NCBI RefSeq assembly: GCF_002843425.1
Contig: NZ_NKXO01000011.1
Span: forward strand, 1-64,000
From: Raineya orbicola
Lineage (GTDB): Bacteria; Bacteroidota; Bacteroidia; Cytophagales; Thermonemataceae
Direction of reading: 5' to 3'
Length of the DNA stretch: 64,000 nucleotides
Shown here: positions 8,467-16,765 of the stretch, piece by piece
Layout: the number at the start of each line of letters is the position of its first letter
Numbering within the stretch: the first letter of the stretch is position 1
Program-made: the position numbers and the translations under genes
The notes under the pieces: generated by a model
The model's database searches: none
Seen by the model: only the letters and a program-made list of their open reading frames with translations
What the model was told of the DNA's origin: nothing

Positions 8467-10185
8467 TTAAATTTTCACCAACTTTTTAGAGGTTCGTATT
8501 TGCTCGGTTTCAAGCGTATAGACATACGTACCTGCACGCAAGAAACTTAGATTGGCAATAAAAGAGTGCCTGCCTTCGGATACAAATTCATTCATTAATA
8601 TTGCAATGAGATTGCCTTTCATATCCTGCAACTTAACCCTCACAAAAGAAGGCGTATTGATGTAAAAGCCAAAGTTAGCTTCCGCTTTCACGGGATTAGG
8701 ATACACATCTTCCAAGCGATAGCGTTCATTCAAAAAATTATCCAAAGAGGTCAGACTTTTGTTGAAAAGCGGTATGGTAAGCGAAGGATTAAAATTAGGA
8801 AAAATAATAGGTATTTTAGAGGGTTCTACTTCAAACCAATCTTGCAGAATGGTATTGAAAACAGCTCTATAATCTGTAAAATCGCCTATGGCATCGGAAA
8901 GATTACCGCTACTTTGTGCTTTACGCAAATCCGTATTTTTACCAATCACACCTGGGTTAATTTTATTACCAAAAACAAACATTGGTGCTACAGTGCCGTG
9001 GTCGCTACCATAGCTGGCATTAGATTTTGCCCTTCTTCCAAATTCAGACATTGTAACAGTAACTATTCTACCTTCAAGCCCCCGCAAACGCAAATCTTCC
9101 TGAAATGCCTTCATTGTAGCAAAAATATGGTAAGTAAGAGCGGCGTGAGCCCCAAGAGAGTTATCGTAGCGTTCTACTTGATTGATATGCGTATCAAAAC
9201 CACCTATTCGCACCAAATACACTTTGGTCATACAGCCCCCCGCAATTAGGCGAGCTATGATTTTGAAAGGTGTTGCCAAAGGATTGTTCAAAAAGCCATT
9301 AGGAGCGGCAAGCGGATAGCGTTCAGGGTAATTGACTTGCGTATTTCCGCCTCTATCATAACACTCTTTGAGGCGTTTAGCATAGTCGTAAGTACTATCT
9401 TCAATACCTAAAATCCAATTGAGTTCATTGGCATATAGCGAACCATTAAGCGAAGTGGGTGGAAAGCCCCTATCATCAATTTGTTTCAAAATCTCTTCAT
9501 CGTAGCCGGGCAAGGTGCTTACCAAGCCAAAAAAAGTATTCGGACTTGGAATAGAAATTGCCGTAGGAATGGTATCTTCGGTATGAAAGCCCAAAGAAAC
9601 ATCACCCCCGCTGAACTCTAAACCCAAAGGGTCTAACATATCATTATTGGGGAAATCATCGGGAAACTTGGGATTTACCCCGCCTGCTCCTTCAAATTCA
9701 AGTTCCAAATATCTACCTATCCAACCCGATGTGATTCTATCATTCGCTCCTACTCCACCAAACCAAATATCACGCCCTTTGAAATGAGAACCATTCATAT
9801 TTTCGTAACCCACATTTTGTACGATATTTACCTTACCCATATCGTACAATTGTTTCAAAGGAAGCATATCGGGGTGCAAGCCGAGTTGTTGTTCATCGGG
9901 GAGCAGGTTATCCAGCTTGATATACTTACGAGAGCCTGTATCGGAAATGGCTATATTAGGGCGTAAATTGTAGTATTCAGCATACTGATTGATAGGAATG
10001 GTCTGATTTAAGCCATCATTACCGCCGTGCAGTTGCAAAAGAATGAGAATTCTATCGTTTTTGCTGGCTTTGGCAAGAGCCTGAATTTGGGGCAAGCCAT
10101 AAAGTTGCTTAAAAAAAGTACCCTCCAAAAAGAATGTTCCTGCGGTAGCCAGCGAGGCATTGCGTATAAATTCACGGCGTTTCAT
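8467..10185 (-). CDS. DUF1501 family protein with Tat-type signal and T9SS sorting domain
   Basis: A 572-residue exported protein related to the alkaline-phosphatase/sulfatase-like DUF1501 family. The N-terminus MKRREFIRNASLATAGTFF has a twin-arginine motif and hydrophobic core. DUF1501 landmarks follow: LLQLHGGNDGLN, HPDMLPLKQLYDMG, GGFDTHINQ and TVTMSEFGRRAKSNASYGSDHGT. The last 80 residues (from VYPNPVKAE to TSKKLVKI) are a T9SS type A sorting domain, so outer-membrane export is predicted. The ATG at 10185 is used; the longer frame begins with TTG. It lies 26 bases after the DUF1800 gene, a conserved pairing. The biochemical role is unknown. Confidence 0.9.
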   Translation of the reverse strand: MKRREFIRNASLATAGTFFLEGTFFKQLYGLPQIQALAKASKNDRILILLQLHGGNDGLNQTIPINQYAEYYNLRPNIAISDTGSRKYIKLDNLLPDEQQLGLHPDMLPLKQLYDMGKVNIVQNVGYENMNGSHFKGRDIWFGGVGANDRITSGWIGRYLELEFEGAGGVNPKFPDDFPNNDMLDPLGLEFSGGDVSLGFHTEDTIPTAISIPSPNTFFGLVSTLPGYDEEILKQIDDRGFPPTSLNGSLYANELNWILGIEDSTYDYAKRLKECYDRGGNTQVNYPERYPLAAPNGFLNNPLATPFKIIARLIAGGCMTKVYLVRIGGFDTHINQVERYDNSLGAHAALTYHIFATMKAFQEDLRLRGLEGRIVTVTMSEFGRRAKSNASYGSDHGTVAPMFVFGNKINPGVIGKNTDLRKAQSSGNLSDAIGDFTDYRAVFNTILQDWFEVEPSKIPIIFPNFNPSLTIPLFNKSLTSLDNFLNERYRLEDVYPNPVKAEANFGFYINTPSFVRVKLQDMKGNLIAILMNEFVSEGRHSFIANLSFLRAGTYVYTLETEQIRTSKKLVKI

Positions 10186-10211
10186 AAGCAAATGTTTTTG
10201 TTTGAATAAAG

Positions 10212-12011
10212 TTAAAAAAGCTGATATTCAGGAGTTTGTAGTATAGCTCCTAAAAGAGCCTTCAAAGGACCGCGAGCATTACTTTCAATAATAGCGGGGT
10301 TAGCACTATTCCACCCAAATACCCAAGCATTGAAACGAGCATCGGGGTCATTAGGATTCACCCCTGCAATATCGCGTATGTGGTAGAAAGCAAAATAATT
10401 CATTCGCTTTTCTGTTATTTCCGAATTTTCTTGATACAAAGGCAAGAACTCGCGAGCAACGTGGCGAGCAAGATCTTTGGCTACGCTAATACCTCCTACC
10501 ACCGTCGGTGTGGTTGCTATGGTGTTGGTAATGCCACTCAAAGCCGTATTTTTTGCCCAAGCATACACATCAACCCCAAAACCTAAATTTCCCTCAAATA
10601 AATCTCTGACGAATTTGTAGCGATTAGCCAAATTGTTCGTAGTAATCCAATTTCTCTGATAATTGGGGGCTTGATGATAAGGTTCGTAACCTGCCACATC
10701 ATAAGGCTCAAGAAAATCTAAGCCCATTTCCATCAGCACGCCTGTCATCATACTCATTTTTTCGTAAAATCCTGCGTAGTTGCTATCGTGAGTAGGAATT
10801 TGCGAAGCGAGCATACTACGGAAATAACGCATCAAACCCAAAGTTACTTCCAGAGGCGATTTTATCATTGCTCCAAACTTGTCATCAAATTGTCCATTGT
10901 TGGAGCTTGTTCCAAACTCAAAGAAATGTTCGCTGGCGAAAAGCCTACGCATTACCCCTGATATTCTAAAACCTTCACTCTGCATTTGAAAAGCCAAAGG
11001 CACAATAATATTAGTTTCTACGGCAGGCGTAATTTCGTGATGCACAAAGAAACGATACAACCTTCTGACAAAATATTTGGCGGCAAGCGAAATATTATCG
11101 GTATCACGTTTATTGAAAATGGCATTGATGAGCTGTACAACTTCGTCCAAAGCACTGGCGGCGGTTGGTTGCCCTGTGGGTGTAAGTAAGGCAGGGTTCG
11201 GTATGATATTCACTCCTAAAACCTGCTTGATAGTATTATCGTGTAGGAAAGCTTCTCCAAACTGATTTACCCGCACAACACCCGTAGGCAAGCCCGTGTC
11301 GGGGTCTATGGTAGCCGTATTGATGTTAGAGGCAGGATTAAAAAAATCATCAGTTTTCCAGCCTGTTAGTGCCTTTGCGGCTTCCCTGATGTCATTTTCA
11401 GTATAATTGGTATAATCGCCAGCACCACGCGTTTCTCCTTTGCCCAAAGTAAAGAGTTCAAGCAGTTCTCTTGCGAAATTTTCATTTGGAAGTCCTTTTT
11501 CGTTGGTTCTGCCGTCCAAGAAAATAAGCATTGAGTTATCCAAAGAGGCTTTAAGAATAAGCTGATGATAGCGATTGAAATTTGGGTTAGTGTTAGTGAA
11601 ATCATTGAAAAGATAACGGCGAAAAAGTTGGTTTTGATAATATAAAAAACGACTATTCCCTACTACCCCTCTTTTAGTTGTGATAATGGTATGCAAAAAA
11701 AACGTTAATTTTTCGAAGGCTGTATTATCTTCATACATTTTACCGAGCCACCAAATACGAAAAGCCTCTTCTTGCTTAAAATCTTCTTCATTGGCTTGGG
11801 GTTTATTGGCGGGGTTAGTCCAGTCGGCACCTGTAAAACTACGAGGGGGCGTGGGCATCGTGAAGCTCAAAAGCTGATTAAGAGCTGTGTTGATATTTAT
11901 TCCTTGAAAAGTATTCACATCAGCCTTACTATATCCAAAAGTAAGTCTTCGCAAAAGATGCTTGGCTCGGTTTTCGCCCAAATTGCCAGTAATAGGGTCT
12001 AATGCAGGCAT
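10212..12011 (-). CDS. DUF1800 family protein
   Basis: The 599-residue protein starts with the family signature RAKHLLRRLTFGYSKADV and contains WWLGKMYEDNTAFEKLTFFLH, NENFARELLELFTLGKG and YTENDIREAAKALTGW, all diagnostic of DUF1800. No signal peptide is visible at the ATG start at 12011, unlike its partner. DUF1800 genes are regularly next to DUF1501 genes, and the two are 26 bases apart here, with DUF1800 first. The function is not established. The pair may act on an extracellular polymer or protein, but that is only inference from the exported partner. Confidence 0.9.
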   Translation of the reverse strand: MPALDPITGNLGENRAKHLLRRLTFGYSKADVNTFQGININTALNQLLSFTMPTPPRSFTGADWTNPANKPQANEEDFKQEEAFRIWWLGKMYEDNTAFEKLTFFLHTIITTKRGVVGNSRFLYYQNQLFRRYLFNDFTNTNPNFNRYHQLILKASLDNSMLIFLDGRTNEKGLPNENFARELLELFTLGKGETRGAGDYTNYTENDIREAAKALTGWKTDDFFNPASNINTATIDPDTGLPTGVVRVNQFGEAFLHDNTIKQVLGVNIIPNPALLTPTGQPTAASALDEVVQLINAIFNKRDTDNISLAAKYFVRRLYRFFVHHEITPAVETNIIVPLAFQMQSEGFRISGVMRRLFASEHFFEFGTSSNNGQFDDKFGAMIKSPLEVTLGLMRYFRSMLASQIPTHDSNYAGFYEKMSMMTGVLMEMGLDFLEPYDVAGYEPYHQAPNYQRNWITTNNLANRYKFVRDLFEGNLGFGVDVYAWAKNTALSGITNTIATTPTVVGGISVAKDLARHVAREFLPLYQENSEITEKRMNYFAFYHIRDIAGVNPNDPDARFNAWVFGWNSANPAIIESNARGPLKALLGAILQTPEYQLF

Positions 12012-12120
12012 ATCAATTTCAGTTTTAGCCTTTTACTATAACTACGACAATTTGGGCAAAAAGTTTCAGTAAAAAAAAGAATAATCTTACATTGTGTTTG
12101 TATTCTTGTTTTTCAAATTT

Positions 12121-12840
12121 TTATCCAATATCTCCCAATTGTGGGCGGATAAGAATTTCTTCTACTACACTTTGTGGCGAAAGTTGAAAGCAAGTCCAGA
12201 GAGCATCGGCAACATCTTGGGGCTTCATAAATCGTTCGGGAGGCAAATCTACCCCCGCCCAACTATCGGTAAGTGTAGCCCCGGGCAAAATAGCCGTAAC
12301 CCGAATATTATGCGTTTTGAGTTCGGCACGAAGCACTTTGGTCATTCCGTAGAGGGCAAATTTTGAGATGCAGTACGAACCGCCATTGGTATAGGCTGTA
12401 ATGCTTGCCGTTGAGCAAATCGTGAAAATATGTCCTTGCTGACGGTTCATCATCATTGGTAATAATGCCCTTGTCAAGTGATAGGCACTATACAAATTGG
12501 TTTCTATCATTGCCTCCAAAGTGCCTTCTGTTTCGTTGTGGATTTGTCCGGGCAGAAAAAAGCCTGTGTTATTCACCAAAACATCAATTTGAGCAGTTTT
12601 GCTTTTCACAAATTCGGCAAATTTCTTCACTTCTGCTTGGTTTGATAAATCGGCAGGAATAGCGTGCAAAGGAATATTGGGGAATTTTTGAGAAATTTCG
12701 CTTACGAGTGCCTGTACATTTTCGGATTTGCGAGAGCAAGTAAAAATTTGAAAACCATTTTGAGCGAATTTTTCTAAAACTGCTTTCCCAATGCCTTTGG
12801 TGCCTCCTGTAACTACAAGGGTGGGTTTTGATTTTTCCAT
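12121..12840 (-). CDS. Short-chain dehydrogenase/reductase
   Basis: A 239-residue classical SDR oxidoreductase using NAD(P)H. It has the Rossmann motif TGGTKGIG near the N-terminus, NNTG, the catalytic Ser in ICSTAS and the Tyr-x-x-x-Lys pair in SYCISKF. Substrate cannot be read: candidates are a 3-oxoacyl-(ACP) reductase or a sepiapterin-like reductase. The start at 12840 (MEKSKPT) is used; an ATG 4 codons earlier at 12852 is also possible. Either overlaps the 3' end of the ACP phosphodiesterase gene (by 28 or 40 bases), so the two are translationally linked. Confidence 0.9.
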   Translation of the reverse strand: MEKSKPTLVVTGGTKGIGKAVLEKFAQNGFQIFTCSRKSENVQALVSEISQKFPNIPLHAIPADLSNQAEVKKFAEFVKSKTAQIDVLVNNTGFFLPGQIHNETEGTLEAMIETNLYSAYHLTRALLPMMMNRQQGHIFTICSTASITAYTNGGSYCISKFALYGMTKVLRAELKTHNIRVTAILPGATLTDSWAGVDLPPERFMKPQDVADALWTCFQLSPQSVVEEILIRPQLGDIG

Positions 12841-13418
12841 TCTTTTTGCCATTTTTCTACAAAACTAATGATTTGAGGAAAAAACTCCTCAAACTCTTGC
12901 TCATAAAGCATATAATTTTCACGCAAACATTCCGTAGCATTGAGCAAATTTGAAGGGAACTTCGTACGCTGGCTCATTCCTTCAAAAACTCTTTCTATGC
13001 CTTTCAAACTCTGATAATGATAAAGCCAATTTTGCTTTTGCATATATGGAAACATATATTGAATTTTAGGTGGCAAAAGCGAAAAGTTTTCTTGCACTTG
13101 TCCATAAAAATTTTGTGTAAAAGTGTGCAAATCTTGTAAATGATATTTTTGCCAATTTTTCGCAAGAAAATGGTCGTAAAATATATCAATTGCTACCGAA
13201 GCGTATTTTCCTTGTGTGGAATACAAACGCTCAATGCCCTGTAAAACAAGCGAATGTTCGTCTGTGAAACTATCAATAGCTCTATGCAAATGAATGCCTT
13301 TTTGAATTTCAGGCTCATACTCTTCCCACTGATTGCCTTTGATGGCATCGGCAATAAAATTTCCTATCCGAATTTTCTCCGACTCGCCTGAAAGAAAAAT
13401 ATGGGCTAAAAAATTCAC
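12813..13418 (-). CDS. acpH: Acyl carrier protein phosphodiesterase (AcpH/DUF479 family)
   Basis: AcpH removes the 4'-phosphopantetheine arm from holo-ACP. The 201-residue protein begins MNFLAHIFLSGESE and has the family signature IGNFIADAIKG, GIHLHRAIDSFTDEH and AIDIFYDHFLAKNW, with the His/Asp metal ligands of the HD-like fold. The start codon is GTG at 13418; no ATG gives the conserved N-terminus. It lies 13 bases downstream of the DUF2306 gene and overlaps the SDR gene, so a minus-strand operon is likely. Confidence 0.88.
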   Translation of the reverse strand: MNFLAHIFLSGESEKIRIGNFIADAIKGNQWEEYEPEIQKGIHLHRAIDSFTDEHSLVLQGIERLYSTQGKYASVAIDIFYDHFLAKNWQKYHLQDLHTFTQNFYGQVQENFSLLPPKIQYMFPYMQKQNWLYHYQSLKGIERVFEGMSQRTKFPSNLLNATECLRENYMLYEQEFEEFFPQIISFVEKWQKEWKNQNPPL

Positions 13419-13431
13419 TGCGAATATGTTT

Positions 13432-14223
13432 TTAGAGTTTTTTCATTAGTTTTTTGCTAATTTGCGAAGCTATCAAGATTTCTACTATCGCAAGATTGGG
13501 TAGCCAACTCATTACTGAAAGCATCACATAAATTTCGGTGCTATTCCAACTATCAAGCAGTTTGAAATAGCCTATTGCAAACATATACAAACGCAAAGTG
13601 ATAGCCGAGAAAGTCAGAGCGTAGCTACGCAACATAAAATTGGCGTGTTCTATCCATTTTCTTTGTAAGGCTTTGCGATATGCTTGCCACGTAAAAATCC
13701 ACCAAATAATCGTTAGAATGGTGAAACTAACTTTTGAAACTAAATTACCATTGGCATAAAAAGACATCACCAAACCCGCAGGGGCAGAAACAAACAAAAT
13801 TACTGCTACATACAATTTTCCAATATTTCTGTGCCAAACGGCATTTTCAAACATCAAGTTTCGTGAAAATTGTGTCGCCCCTGCCAGTAGTACCAAAGGC
13901 GAAGTAAAAATATGAGCATAAAAAACACTCATATACAAATACCTTTGCCAAGCCTCTCGCTTAAATAAAATTTCATATTTAGTAAGCAGAAAGTCTATTT
14001 GTAACTCCCAAGAAGTATAAGGCAAAGTAATCAGGAGCATTCGGTAGGTGAAATAAAACACACAAAAAGTGGCAAAAATTTTCAGCCAAGCCCACTTTTC
14101 TTTCCAAAGCAAAGGGAACAGCACAACACAAGCCACTATCACCAAAAGCCAATATACACTAAAAAACTGACTTTGTGTAATGGTTGCCCATTCGTGCTTA
14201 AAATAATAAAAAATTAGGTTCAT
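13432..14223 (-). CDS. DUF2306-type multi-pass membrane protein
   Basis: The 263-residue protein has about seven to eight hydrophobic helices. Residues about 120-250 match the DUF2306 pattern: YAHIFTSPLVLLAGATQFS, HRNIGKLYV, SAPAGLVMSFYA, WTQAY-like WQAYRKAL and HANFMLRSYALTFSAITLRLY. Several His residues sit near helix ends, suggestive of heme or metal ligands; that is inference. The frame is open 29 codons further upstream through a GC-rich palindrome; the ATG at 14223 is chosen because it begins the natural protein. Upstream lies the HupE-like gene, with the palindrome between them. Confidence 0.8.
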   Translation of the reverse strand: MNLIFYYFKHEWATITQSQFFSVYWLLVIVACVVLFPLLWKEKWAWLKIFATFCVFYFTYRMLLITLPYTSWELQIDFLLTKYEILFKREAWQRYLYMSVFYAHIFTSPLVLLAGATQFSRNLMFENAVWHRNIGKLYVAVILFVSAPAGLVMSFYANGNLVSKVSFTILTIIWWIFTWQAYRKALQRKWIEHANFMLRSYALTFSAITLRLYMFAIGYFKLLDSWNSTEIYVMLSVMSWLPNLAIVEILIASQISKKLMKKL

Positions 14224-14269
14224 TGAGCGTATTTTGCAGAAATAACTGCAAATTTTATGCTGAATTTTC

Positions 14270-14314
14270 TTACGTGGCGGGGGCTTCGCCTTTGGCGAAG
14301 CCCCCGCCACGTAA
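14270..14314. repeat. Long GC-rich perfect palindrome
   Basis: Two perfect 21-base arms (14270-14290 and 14294-14314) are separated by TTT. The core is GGGGGCTTCGCC and its complement, far richer in GC than the surroundings. It starts 1 base after the HupE-like stop codon. There is no T-tract on either side, so it may be a dispersed palindrome that also serves as a transcript end or processing site. Confidence 0.85.
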
Positions 14315-14315
14315 C

Positions 14316-14930
14316 TTAACTTTCAAAAACTCTTGACAGCCAAATACTCACCGAAGCCCCAAAAGCAATTCCTGAAAGAAAAGTTGTCCAAGTGAAGTTT
14401 TTTACTCGTAAAATCTGCGTAAAGATGAAAGCTACTATCAAGAAAATAAATATTATCAGGACTTGCCCAACTTCAATGCCTACATTGAAAGCAAAAAGTG
14501 GCAAAGCGATACCCGATTTTTCAGCACTTGAGCCAAACCACTCGGCACGATTGCTCGTAAGAAGTTCGCTCAACTGATTAGAAAACGCCGCTCCGTGTAC
14601 CAAACCAAAAATAGCCGCCACCAAATATTTTACAAACATTTTGGTTTGCACTTGGGCTTGACTCACGTTCATAAGTGCTGTTAGCATTATACTGAACGGA
14701 ATAAGCCAGTTTTCAACCAAAGTGCTATCAATGCGGATAATTTTCAGGGTTACTAAAATAAGTGTAACAGTATGCCCAATAGTAAAAGCCGTAGCAAGTA
14801 GAACTACTTTTTTCCAATCGCTAAAAAAATAAGAAGCACAAAGGGCTATCAGGAATAAAATATGGTCTTGGGCATCAATGCCTACAATGTGATGAAAACC
14901 TGTACTAAACCAAATTTGAAAAGTATCCAT
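14316..14930 (-). CDS. HupE/UreJ-family membrane protein
   Basis: The 204-residue protein has six or so membrane helices. It contains the family-type start GFHHIVGIDAQDHILFLIALC, plus FTIGHTVTLIL and VHGAAFSNQL with conserved His and Asp residues. HupE/UreJ relatives act as nickel or cobalt permeases or accessory proteins of hydrogenase and urease clusters, but no such cluster is present here, so the substrate is unknown. The ATG at 14930 is chosen; the longer frame starts with TTG. The gene lies 41 bases downstream of the cytochrome c gene. Confidence 0.82.
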   Translation of the reverse strand: MDTFQIWFSTGFHHIVGIDAQDHILFLIALCASYFFSDWKKVVLLATAFTIGHTVTLILVTLKIIRIDSTLVENWLIPFSIMLTALMNVSQAQVQTKMFVKYLVAAIFGLVHGAAFSNQLSELLTSNRAEWFGSSAEKSGIALPLFAFNVGIEVGQVLIIFIFLIVAFIFTQILRVKNFTWTTFLSGIAFGASVSIWLSRVFES

Positions 14931-14971
14931 TGAAAACAAAATTAGGAGCTATTCGCTCCCAATCTATCATT

Positions 14972-15493
14972 TTAATCTTGAATTTCCAACTTTTTAATTT
15001 TTTTCACTACACCAGTACAATGAGTTTGGTGGCAACTGATACAAGTCTGCACTACCACTTTATAGAGCTGAATGCGTTTTTTTTTATCTTTTTCTTCATA
15101 AAATCTGTTCAAATTATCCATAAAGGCTTTTGCCATATCAGGATAATTTTCCTGTTTGGTATCATTATCGGTGGGGGTTGCATTGTGCAAATAGGCAAAT
15201 TTTTCTTTCAAATCAGTAGGTAATTCGCCTTTTAGAACCAACTTTTTTATGCTATCCATATCATCATACATTTCACGCATAAGCACGGCAAGTTCGCTAC
15301 CTCCATTAGGGTAGAGCGTGCTATCGGTGTATTTAGCATAATTCAGTTTAGGTTTGGGCGTGATGGAAAGATTTTGTGTTGCCTTATTTTCTGTTTGAGT
15401 TACCTTCTGTGTATTTTCCTGCTGTTTTTGACAACACATTAAGAAAGCCCCCCAAATGAACACAAGCCCAAACAAAAAAATATTTTTTTGCAT
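14972..15493 (-). CDS. Small c-type cytochrome lipoprotein
   Basis: A 173-residue exported protein. The N-terminal signal ends with a Cys pair at 20-21 that could be a lipidation site, though the lipobox is not ideal. The mature part is helical and charged, and one heme c attachment motif, CISCH (151-155), lies close to the C-terminus, as in cytochrome c-prime-like four-helix proteins. An extra His-Cys (THC) follows. It would act in the periplasm or at the outer membrane as an electron carrier or sensor. DUF4920 lies upstream and the HupE-like gene downstream on the same strand. Confidence 0.78.
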   Translation of the reverse strand: MQKNIFLFGLVFIWGAFLMCCQKQQENTQKVTQTENKATQNLSITPKPKLNYAKYTDSTLYPNGGSELAVLMREMYDDMDSIKKLVLKGELPTDLKEKFAYLHNATPTDNDTKQENYPDMAKAFMDNLNRFYEEKDKKKRIQLYKVVVQTCISCHQTHCTGVVKKIKKLEIQD

Positions 15494-15516
15494 AAAAGTC
15501 TGATTTCTTTATTCAC

Positions 15517-15554
15517 TCTCCCTGCTTGCATTATTTTTTCAGCAGGCAGGGAGA
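15517..15554. repeat. Hairpin between cytochrome c and DUF4920 genes
   Basis: Arms 15517-15529 and 15542-15554 pair over 13 bases with one G-T wobble, around a 12-base T-rich loop. On the minus strand no T-tract follows. It may weaken read-through from DUF4920 to the cytochrome gene. Confidence 0.5.
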
Positions 15555-15563
15555 AATGAGGAA

Positions 15564-16007
15564 TTATTTTATAATTACACCTTTTGCCTCAAAAGTGATT
15601 TCTTCTTTGGGTTGTGTAATAGCTTCTATTTCTTTTTTAGATTTGCCTGCATCTTCGGCATAATGGCGAAGCGTAGCCACATCAATCACTTCTTTCATCG
15701 CTACTCCTTCAATAATTGCAGTTTTACCTGCGGCATTTTTAGGCACAAAAAAGCCGTAATCCTTGAACTTGATACGCATAGACGAGCCATTGCCCAAGTC
15801 CATTTTCATCCAACAACCTTTCTTCTGACAAACTTCCTCAATTTTCCCTTTTAATTTCACATTGAGATTTTGTTTGTCTTTCATCAAAGCAGGCAGTTGT
15901 TTTACCTCTACGGCACCCGTTTCAGAGATTTTTTCACCAAAATACTTTTGAGCCGAAACCCAAGAAAATATTCCAAATAATACAGCTGTGAGCAATAATT
16001 TTTTCAT
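15564..16007 (-). CDS. DUF4920 family secreted protein
   Basis: The 147-residue protein starts MKKLLLTAVLFGIFSWVSAQ, a signal peptide with cleavage after Ala-Gln. The mature domain contains KLKGKIEEVCQKKGCWMKMDLGNG, diagnostic of the DUF4920 family of small OB-like domains. Two cysteines (VCQKKGCW) may form a disulfide or bind metal; this is inference. The start at 16007 is used; the longer frame adds ten residues that would block the signal peptide. It is followed by the cytochrome c gene. Confidence 0.87.
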   Translation of the reverse strand: MKKLLLTAVLFGIFSWVSAQKYFGEKISETGAVEVKQLPALMKDKQNLNVKLKGKIEEVCQKKGCWMKMDLGNGSSMRIKFKDYGFFVPKNAAGKTAIIEGVAMKEVIDVATLRHYAEDAGKSKKEIEAITQPKEEITFEAKGVIIK

Positions 16008-16114
16008 CGTTTTTGAAGTTTTAATTTTCACCTGCAAAGTAACGTAAAAATTTTTTCAAAAATTTCAAAATTTATTGTTTTTCCTACAATTTTTATTCAT
16101 TCTAAAACCAAATT

Positions 16115-16654
16115 TTACTTGCTTTTTTTCTTTTTGGTATCACCGCTCCGAAAAGCAGTTGCCCCTACAAGCGAAACCATCAGTAAAATAATACTTTTTG
16201 CTCCAAATTCCCGTAAAAGATACCCAGCAATTGTGAGTTTTTGATAGCTTTCAAGCAATTTTTGGTAATCTTGGGGTGTTTTTACTCTTTTGAGCCAAGT
16301 TTCTTTGTTTTCAGTAAGTTCTTTGAGCCATTCATTTTTATATGAAAGCAAAATGTTCTCGCTAATAGCGTACCCCACCACAATTGTTAAAGCAAAAGCT
16401 ACAAACATCGCAAAACTCACCAAAGCCCCTAAAACCAAACCTTCCTGAAATTGTAAAATCCCCTGATTGACTTTTAGTTTGTAATAAAGCATTGCCCAAG
16501 CAGGGAAACCTACAAAAAACACCCAAGCAAAACCCATAGGCAAGCTATTCAGCGGACTTTTGTAAAATATTAGTATCAGTGCCGTGAAAAGAATTATACT
16601 ACCACTGCTCACCAAAGCGGTAGCCCGAAGCGTCTGAAAGAATTTTGCTCGCAT
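16115..16654 (-). CDS. DUF4199 domain membrane protein
   Basis: The 179-residue protein has four predicted membrane helices with the pattern of the DUF4199 family found mainly in Bacteroidota: FFVGFPAWAMLYYKL, QEGLVLGALVSFAMF and a charged helix between helices three and four (LKELTENKETWLKRVKTPQDY). A Lys-rich tail ends the protein. The ATG at 16654 is preferred to a longer frame that runs through the ackA terminator. No function is known. Confidence 0.75.
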   Translation of the reverse strand: MRAKFFQTLRATALVSSGSIILFTALILIFYKSPLNSLPMGFAWVFFVGFPAWAMLYYKLKVNQGILQFQEGLVLGALVSFAMFVAFALTIVVGYAISENILLSYKNEWLKELTENKETWLKRVKTPQDYQKLLESYQKLTIAGYLLREFGAKSIILLMVSLVGATAFRSGDTKKKKSK

Positions 16655-16695
16655 ACCTTTTTTTGCCCAAAAATCTATATTTTGAGTGATATTGC

Positions 16696-16735
16696 CAAAA
16701 AAAAACGATGCCCTCATTTGAAAGTGAAGGCATCG
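16696..16735 (-). terminator. Intrinsic terminator after ackA-pduL
   Basis: On the minus strand CGATGCCTTCA pairs with TGAGGGCATCG (16706-16735, one G-T pair). A run of T (16696-16705) follows directly. It lies 31 bases past the stop codon of the fusion gene. Confidence 0.9.
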
Positions 16736-16765
16736 GTAAGGGACAAAATACATTTTGGAGAAAGT

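Noticed and set aside
14224-14310. Upstream extension of the DUF2306 gene through the palindrome
   Set aside because: The extra 29 residues are translated from the palindrome arm and AT-rich leader; the ATG at 14223 gives a natural membrane protein start.
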